11,344 bases of DNA from Oehlia diaphana (taxonomy: Eukaryota; Glomeromycota; Glomeromycetes; Glomerales; Glomeraceae), in contig QZLH01000402.1 in assembly GCA_003833135.1 (NCBI GenBank), positions 1 to 11,344 on the forward strand. Reading direction: 5' to 3'. The notes below the pieces were generated by a model. It ran no database searches. It had not been told where the DNA came from and saw only the letters and a program-made list of their open reading frames with translations. Made by a program: the position numbers and the translations under genes. This document shows, piece after piece, positions 6,593 through 11,344 of the stretch (position 1 is the first letter of the stretch; every line of letters begins with the position of its first letter).

Positions 6593-9165
6593 ATGGCAAG
6601 TACTAATACAATAACACGGAAGTCCCTTGGGAGAGGCGCATTGATTGGATCCTTATATAATGCAGCAAATGATACATTCTGCGGGACCAGGATTTTTAAG
6701 TCAAATTGTCCAGATGATTCCATTAAAAAGATTAAGATTCCACATACTGAAATTTTATATGAATATGAGAATACATATAAGGAAAAGTTAAACAAATTAG
6801 ACGTTGGAGCTGAATTGAAATTAAGTGTTCTCACAGGATTGACTCCTTTAGAAGGTTCGGGAAAGTATCTAAACGATGTAAAAAATAGTCTTAAATCCGT
6901 GAAGGGAACTTTAATATATAAAATAACTTCAGTTGAGGAAAATTTGGATATTCATCGTGTTAGAGCTTGTATTTCTACAGATGGGTTTACTAATAACCAA
7001 AATGCTACTCACGTGGTGATAGGAATAAAATGGGGAGCTACTGTAATGGCATCATTTGAATATAATGGCACGAATGAAGAAAATAGATCTCATATTGAAG
7101 GAGCGTTAAAATGCCATCTTGAAAAAATAAATATCTCTAATATCTCTGGAGATGGTCACGTAGACGCTGAAGAACGATATTCTAATATTATTAGCCGTTT
7201 CTCTGTAAAACTTCTTGGTGAAATAATAAGAAGCTTCCTCAATCCTTTAATGAAGCTAGGAAAGTAATTGCTGAATTTCCTTTATCCATCGAACAATACA
7301 ATGATGGGAGAGGGGTTCCAATTGAATATACTTTATATCCATTGTCGAAACTTGCAACGCTGCTTGCTCAAAATGTCACAATCGATAGTATGATAACGGA
7401 ATTAAGCGAAGAAACTATCCTAAAAGTAGAACGAGTTTTTGATGGTTTGTCTGAATCAAAACAAAAGCTCAACGACTTATATAATGACGCACAATCTACT
7501 TCTAATTTCATAATGGACGGTGTTTTTAATCAAATTAGCGATCGTGTACAAGAAGTTAGAACAAAAGAAGCAAAGTTTAGACGCGAACTTGCAGAATGCC
7601 TTATTAAAGTAGGCTCTGGTAAGATTAATATTATGGAACTTGAGAAAAAATTAAATAAATTTCATAAGAGTGTATTATCTAAAAATTCTATGGTGCAATT
7701 CTTTCGGCAACATGATTCAGTATCTAAATTGGCTGAATTAGTACCCAGATTAAATACCAAAAGAGTGGAGCTTCTTGGAAAAGATTCAACCATTGAGTAT
7801 ATTTTGAATAAATATTCAGATAGTGATATTTTTATACTTCTTGATAATGATAAATATATTGTTGATATTAATTCCTCTCCAGTGCATAGTGCGTTTCAAG
7901 ATCTTTACAATTCAGATGAAGGGTCAAGAAAATTCTTCATAGCTAATCTTAAAATATGTACTCAAATAAAATGTTCTAGTTATCCAATAATTCGACATTA
8001 TATCAATGGAAGACTAGATGGTGACAATTATTATGAGGATAATAAGATATTATTCGAATCAAATCTTATTAAATTTGATCCTCTACCAAGTATCAAGCCA
8101 AAAAAAAATCCCAGCGAGAAGACAAAATTAGTAATACGCTGTCCTCATCAAGATTGTCCAACTATTGATTGCAATTGGAAATGTTTCAGATGTAAAAAGG
8201 ATGTAGATTACGGGTATAATAAGCACTTATACTGTGAATGTGGTGAAAGCAATATTACTCATTCTAAATTTAAGTGTAATAGTCCCCATCACACAAAAGG
8301 ATACTTATCTTTTGAGTTAAACAGACTTAACGATTTGTTACCATCTAGGAACATAATGACACTTCTTTTCAAACCTTTTGCAGGGATAGAACGTCTAATT
8401 CAGAATATTATCATATTAATGTTGTGCCTCAGATTGATTCTTGCCTCAGATTAAAACTCACCAATAGAATGTGACAGTTAATGTTATTACACGTGATGAT
8501 CTACATAATAATATTACTATATATGATAATATCACGTGGTTTAGCTTTCATTTCACGCAAGATGTGATCTGAGGCACAACATTAATAAGAGAAAAACAAG
8601 AAATAAATAATTCCAGCGGAACCATAGAAGAACTTAAAGGTAAGCTATATGTTCCACAGTTATATATCGAATCAAGGAAATTAGATTATCCTAGAACTAA
8701 TATTAGTTGTATTGAATTATTGCAAGTTACCGACAGCATCGATGTGGTGGACAAACTGTTACGTAAGATTTTCGAAGTATGATGAAATAAATAACAAAAT
8801 GTCGTTGTTTTGTTCAGAAATTAAATTAATAGGTGGAAAATGCAAAGTTTGCGGCTGTCGTTGGAATAGACATATGCAAGTTACCTATGAATTACGTATA
8901 GTAAATGCAACGATATTTTAGATGGGAATGTAGAATTACAGATTTCGGAAAAAACGTCGGACCAAGAAAACAAAAGAAAAAGAGCAGTTATATAGATGCA
9001 TCAAAAAAGAGTTGATCAAATACAACAAGAACGGGAGGAAATAAAAGAAATTAGCCTTAAGTTTACACAATTCTCAAGACAATAAATGCAATAGCTGCTT
9101 ACATTAATGATGCATGTATACTCATCATGAGTTGTATCTTTATAAAATCTATGCAACATCTATAA
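6593..9165 (+). pseudogene. Stonustoxin-like (SNTX-type MACPF/CDC-head) protein gene, disrupted
   Basis: Domains in order, by position: an SNTX-type MACPF/CDC-like head (6593-7230; motifs KSLGRGALIGSLYNA, GSGKYLNDVKNS, THVVIGIKWGA); a helical region (about 7270-7700); a thioredoxin-like region (about 7760-8010); a Cys-rich, probably zinc-binding module (8140-8300; CPHQDC, CFRC, YCECG); a linker resuming after the insertion at 8420-8581; a second Cys-rich piece (KCKVCGCRWNRHM, about 8838-8876); and a charged C-terminal helix (about 8996-9080). In animals such heads belong to pore-forming proteins; the role of fungal homologues is not established. Breaks are a frame change within 7222-7240, the inserted element with a stop at 8452-8454, a frame change between about 8700 and 8782, another near 8913-8921, TAG at 8993-8995, and a frame change at about 9070-9083 before TAA at 9163. 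No intron of plausible length explains them. The first 224 codons are intact and could still be translated. Damage is heavier towards the 3' end. Confidence 0.75.
8416..8585. mobile_element. 162-bp MITE with perfect terminal inverted repeats, flanked by TTAA
   Basis: The element runs from 8420 to 8581. Its ends are perfect inverted repeats, TGTTGTGCCTCAGAT and its complement, and TTAA lies on both sides (8416-8419 and 8582-8585). A TTAA duplication is the signature of piggyBac-type transposition. Because the inverted symmetry runs on through TTAA and TA, a mariner-like TA duplication is also possible. Inside, TGCCTCAGATT is repeated near the left end (8425 and 8442), and two CACGTG words (8490 and 8533) lie in a second inverted repeat. 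It has no coding capacity. It interrupts the stonustoxin-like frame: the 166 added bases are not a multiple of three and bring a stop at 8452-8454. The homologous reading resumes just beyond 8585. Confidence 0.8.
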
Positions 9166-10417
9166 ACCTATATATTTCCAATATAAATTTGTTATATTAA
9201 ATTTTATAAATCCGTAATGCATATAAATAATTTATTTATTTTTTATATAATTATAAAATTATTAAATTATTTAAATATAAATATGTGTTGAATAAAATTA
9301 TGTAAATATAGAATTATGGAAATATAAATTTATATATAATATATGATTAAATAAAGAAATAACTTATTTATTGCACCGCTTAATAAATTCAATATGTCGT
9401 AAATTCGCTTAATTCCTAAAAGTGCCAAAGATTATGTAGTTAAATCTGTACTCGCTTAATTTTTCAACTGAAATTTTGATAAAATCCAAATAAATCATAA
9501 ATAATCAGTGATCGGCGGTAACTCTGGGCGTCTCCGGCCAAGTTTATAATTCTGGCCAGAGTTAACAAATTTTGTGTAACATTAGATTTTGATTGATTCG
9601 AATCAATTCCAATCCCTAGATGATAGGTTTTCTATTTGAAAATATCAAAACTGAGCAAACCATCCTATTGACCAATACTTCACGTCGATGTAATTATAAT
9701 TTATGACGTAGCTACTCTTTTTAATAGTTTGTATTCACTATTTAATTTATGAGTACGTGATAACTGATAACCGATAACTAGTTAACAACTTCTTAGGAGA
9801 TATGATAAGTTAGATTTTAGACCAATCAATTACGCTTGCTTTATTGAATACGTTTCATAATGAGTAAAATAAAAACCCAAGAATTTCCAGAACACGAGAA
9901 TATGATATAAAATGACAAACAACGTTATCATTCATATAGATTTCAAGATCTCTATGTTTTTGGAAGAATGTGTAAATGGGAAAACTACCTTTAGTCTAAA
10001 CAGACTTCTGGTTCATATCCTTCTACGGACGTGATTATGACAAGGAAAGAAGTGGGAACTCTAGTTATACAATTATACCATTCTGCATTAATGTTTTAAT
10101 TTTGTTTAAAACTGATCTAGAAACAGCTCACTAGTATTTATTTTCAGATCACACAATATTTTCCCTCTTATAATAGATAATACGATATTAAACATTTTTC
10201 GCTGCATTTATTAAAACTTAAATGACTTAAAAAAAATACTGTATGAGTAAATAAAAAAAAGTAACCAACTAAGAATGTAAGCAAGAACAATGACAATATT
10301 AGTACATATGTAAAGTTTTCTAATAAAGAATTATCCTAAATTTGGATTTAACTATTGGTTTGCTTATATCTACGAAAAGTAACATTGAATTTATATTTCA
10401 ATTAATTACAAGTAATA
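9166..10417. other. AT-rich non-coding region
   Basis: No gene can be supported. It holds the short inverted-repeat element at 9506-9566, a threefold GATAAC iteration near 9760-9778, a CCAATCA word near 9824, and short protein-like minus-strand frames around 9930-10105 that I cannot assign. Confidence 0.5.
9506..9566. repeat. Short inverted-repeat element, copy A
   Basis: TAACTCTGG (9519-9527) is matched by its exact complement CCAGAGTTA (9556-9564), with inner GGCCA and TGGCC also paired. This patch is clearly more GC-rich than its surroundings. It shares ATAATTCTGGCCA (9546-9558) exactly with the element at 10816-10934, and TGATCGGCGGTAACT (9509-9523) matches that element's TGATCACCGGTGACT at 12 of 15 positions, so both look like members of one small non-autonomous family. 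Confidence 0.5.
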
Positions 10418-10608
10418 CTTGGTACAATACCGATTTATTTTTCAAAAGACTAAATTCTCCATAATTATATACGTCAGGCAATTCTTCACATATTTTGAGC
10501 ATAGTATTTGTCAGAGTTTGGAATAGAATAATCAAATTTACCAGCATCATAAGATTTGGTTCCTTATATTTAGTTGATTCAGCAGATCTATGAGTAAGTT
10601 AAATTGCT
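10418..10608 (-). pseudogene. Relic copy of the HSL-family hydrolase gene (parts of exons 4 and 5)
   Basis: The minus strand closely resembles the hydrolase gene at 3804-5697. CATAGATCTGCTGAA, identical at 5111-5125, is at 10592-10578. CAACTAAATATAAGG, again identical, follows at 10576-10562, and GCTGGTAAATTTGA at 10545-10532. The match runs over most of exon 4 to about 10470. Next comes GGAGAATTTAGTCTTTTGAA (10460-10441), resembling the exon 5 stretch from 5450, and then GGTATTGTACCAAG (10431-10418), identical to 5507-5520. Small indels destroy the frame, two blocks of exon 5 are missing, and exons 1-3 and 6 are absent. Intron 4 is not present between the exon 4 and exon 5 pieces, but a deletion spans the junction, so a processed origin cannot be told from deletion of a genomic copy. 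Confidence 0.8.
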
Positions 10609-10815
10609 TTTTAAGATATTTTATTGTAAAATTACATTTTTAAGTTACAAAGAACTTATGTGACATTCAAATAAATTCTTATACATTATAAGGTGATGCA
10701 TTTTTACTAATTATGTAAATATATTTATACTATTTGATATAAATTATATATGCAAGTTGCACGCGGAAACCAGTTGCAAAATTTAGACAATTTGAGTGAT
10801 CGTTAGAATTTTTCT
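10609..10815. other. AT-rich spacer
   Basis: I see no gene or clear repeat. Matches to the hydrolase gene fade out at about 10608, and no part of exon 3 is recognisable upstream of the relic. Confidence 0.4.
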
Positions 10816-10934
10816 ATCATCGGGGGTGATGATCACCGGTGACTGAAATTATGACGATCGACCAGCATTAAAAAAAATATAGTGCCGGTAAAAATTGATA
10901 ATTCTGGCCAACCTTGATGATCACCCCGGGTGAT
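10816..10934. repeat. Inverted-repeat (MITE-like) element, copy B
   Basis: The left end ATCATCGGGGGTGATGATCA (10816-10835) and the complement of the right end (10915-10934, ATCACCCGGGGTGATCATCA) agree at 17 of 20 positions. Each end is also nearly self-complementary (GGTGAT/ATCACC). The interior shares ATAATTCTGGCCA (10898-10910) with copy A at 9546. No target-site duplication is clear and there is no coding capacity. GC content is far above the flanks. Confidence 0.6.
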
Positions 10935-10985
10935 ATGAAGTAAAAACTATCAAAAAACGGTTAAAAAATTCGGGTCCAAATGATG

Positions 10986-11019
10986 AACCGGTTTAAACCG
11001 GTTTTTACAACCGGCCCTG
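10986..11019. repeat. Perfect 18-bp palindrome next to a possible hAT-type transposon end
   Basis: AACCGGTTTAAACCGGTT (10986-11003) is a perfect palindrome. It is followed by CCGGCCCTG ending at 11019. Read on the minus strand this begins CAGGGCCGG, resembling the CAGGG start of hAT transposon ends, and TAAAAAAA (11020-11027) would be the candidate 8-bp target duplication. I did not find the partner end, so the transposon reading is weak; the palindrome is certain. Confidence 0.35.
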
Positions 11020-11027
11020 TAAAAAAA

Positions 11028-11200
11028 GTCGATCCGTTTTTTATACGGTGCAGAACCTCTATAATAGGAACTTAAAAAAATTTAAATAAAATTTGATTCT
11101 ATGATTGAATTTTAATTTTATAAAAGAATTAAACTCTATTTATTAAAAGGAATTGATTTAAAAAATAAAAAAAAAGTCTCAATTTTTTAGATTATGTAAG
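11028..11200. other. AT-rich spacer
   Basis: No gene or repeat of note is visible. The sequence is mostly A-runs and T-runs. Confidence 0.4.
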
Positions 11201-11260
11201 CATCACGTGATACATGTATTAGCCAATCAGAAATTAATTATATGATATAAAAATTTATAT
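11201..11260 (+). promoter_or_regulatory. Promoter-like cluster at the right edge
   Basis: A palindrome ATCACGTGAT (about 11202-11211), a CCAATCA box (11223-11229) and a TATA-like GATATAAAAATTTATA (about 11244-11259) stand in the order and orientation expected of a plus-strand promoter, as at the hydrolase gene. The coding region it would drive must start near or beyond 11344; the last 85 bases show no convincing coding frame. Confidence 0.35.
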
Positions 11261-11344
11261 AATATATTTGTTTATTGTATTTCATTATAAACTGATAATT
11301 GATAAATCAGGTACATGATAATGAGATTTATATTTTATTATATG

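Noticed and set aside
6586..6834. Minus-strand frame opposite the start of the stonustoxin-like gene
   Set aside because: It is antisense to a recognisable domain and has no features of its own.
7204..7270. An intron explaining the frame change near 7230
   Set aside because: GT-AG pairs here would give introns of under 40 nt or remove conserved sequence, unlike the 75-90 nt introns of the hydrolase gene.
8712..8921. Separate small gene with a CxxCxC motif
   Set aside because: The Cys-rich piece fits the order of the stonustoxin-like protein and the frame starts from TTG, so it is a fragment of the pseudogene.
9760..9778. Threefold GATAAC iteration as a regulatory array
   Set aside because: Three short copies in AT-rich DNA are weak and no gene lies close by.
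1..11344. tRNA, rRNA, CRISPR array or bacterial operon
   Set aside because: I saw no cloverleaf, rRNA signature or regularly spaced repeats, and the introns and promoters are eukaryotic.

Overview
The window looks like nuclear DNA of an arbuscular mycorrhizal fungus of the Rhizophagus (Glomeromycotina) type. The evidence is strong AT richness, short spliceosomal introns (75-90 nt, GTAAG/GTAAA donors and AG acceptors after T-rich tracts), TATA boxes about 55-60 nt upstream of the ATG, many gene relics and small inverted-repeat elements, and protein families I recall as greatly expanded in that genus (a distinctive protein kinase family and stonustoxin-like MACPF-head proteins). The species call is recognition from memory, not a database result.

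Layout. 1-420 (minus): N-terminal part of a LINE-type endonuclease/reverse transcriptase ORF running off the left edge. 421-848: non-coding, with a possible Tigger/pogo-like element end at 613. 849-1325 (minus) and 1670-1964 (plus): two frameshifted relics of the fungal kinase family, one from the start and one from the end of the kinase, in opposite orientations. 1965-3590: long non-coding stretch with one weak RNase H-like mini-ORF. 3594-5697 (plus): the only gene that looks intact, a hormone-sensitive-lipase-family alpha/beta hydrolase of six exons (498 aa as I model it) whose last exon encodes a C-terminal membrane anchor. 5698-6592: AT-rich spacer holding a 156-bp inverted-repeat element. 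6593-9165 (plus): a stonustoxin-like gene broken by frameshifts, a stop and a 162-bp inverted-repeat element flanked by TTAA. 9166-11344: non-coding, with a diverged relic copy of the hydrolase gene on the minus strand (10418-10608), two members of one inverted-repeat family (about 9506-9566 and 10816-10934), an 18-bp perfect palindrome, and a promoter-like cluster at the right edge that suggests a gene beyond it.

The genes do not form a pathway. The window reads as one working gene in a landscape of decaying family members and small transposons. The points most worth following are the alternative last intron of the hydrolase, which decides between a soluble and a membrane-anchored enzyme; the inverted relic of that gene 5 kb away; and the clean TTAA-flanked insertion in the stonustoxin-like pseudogene.
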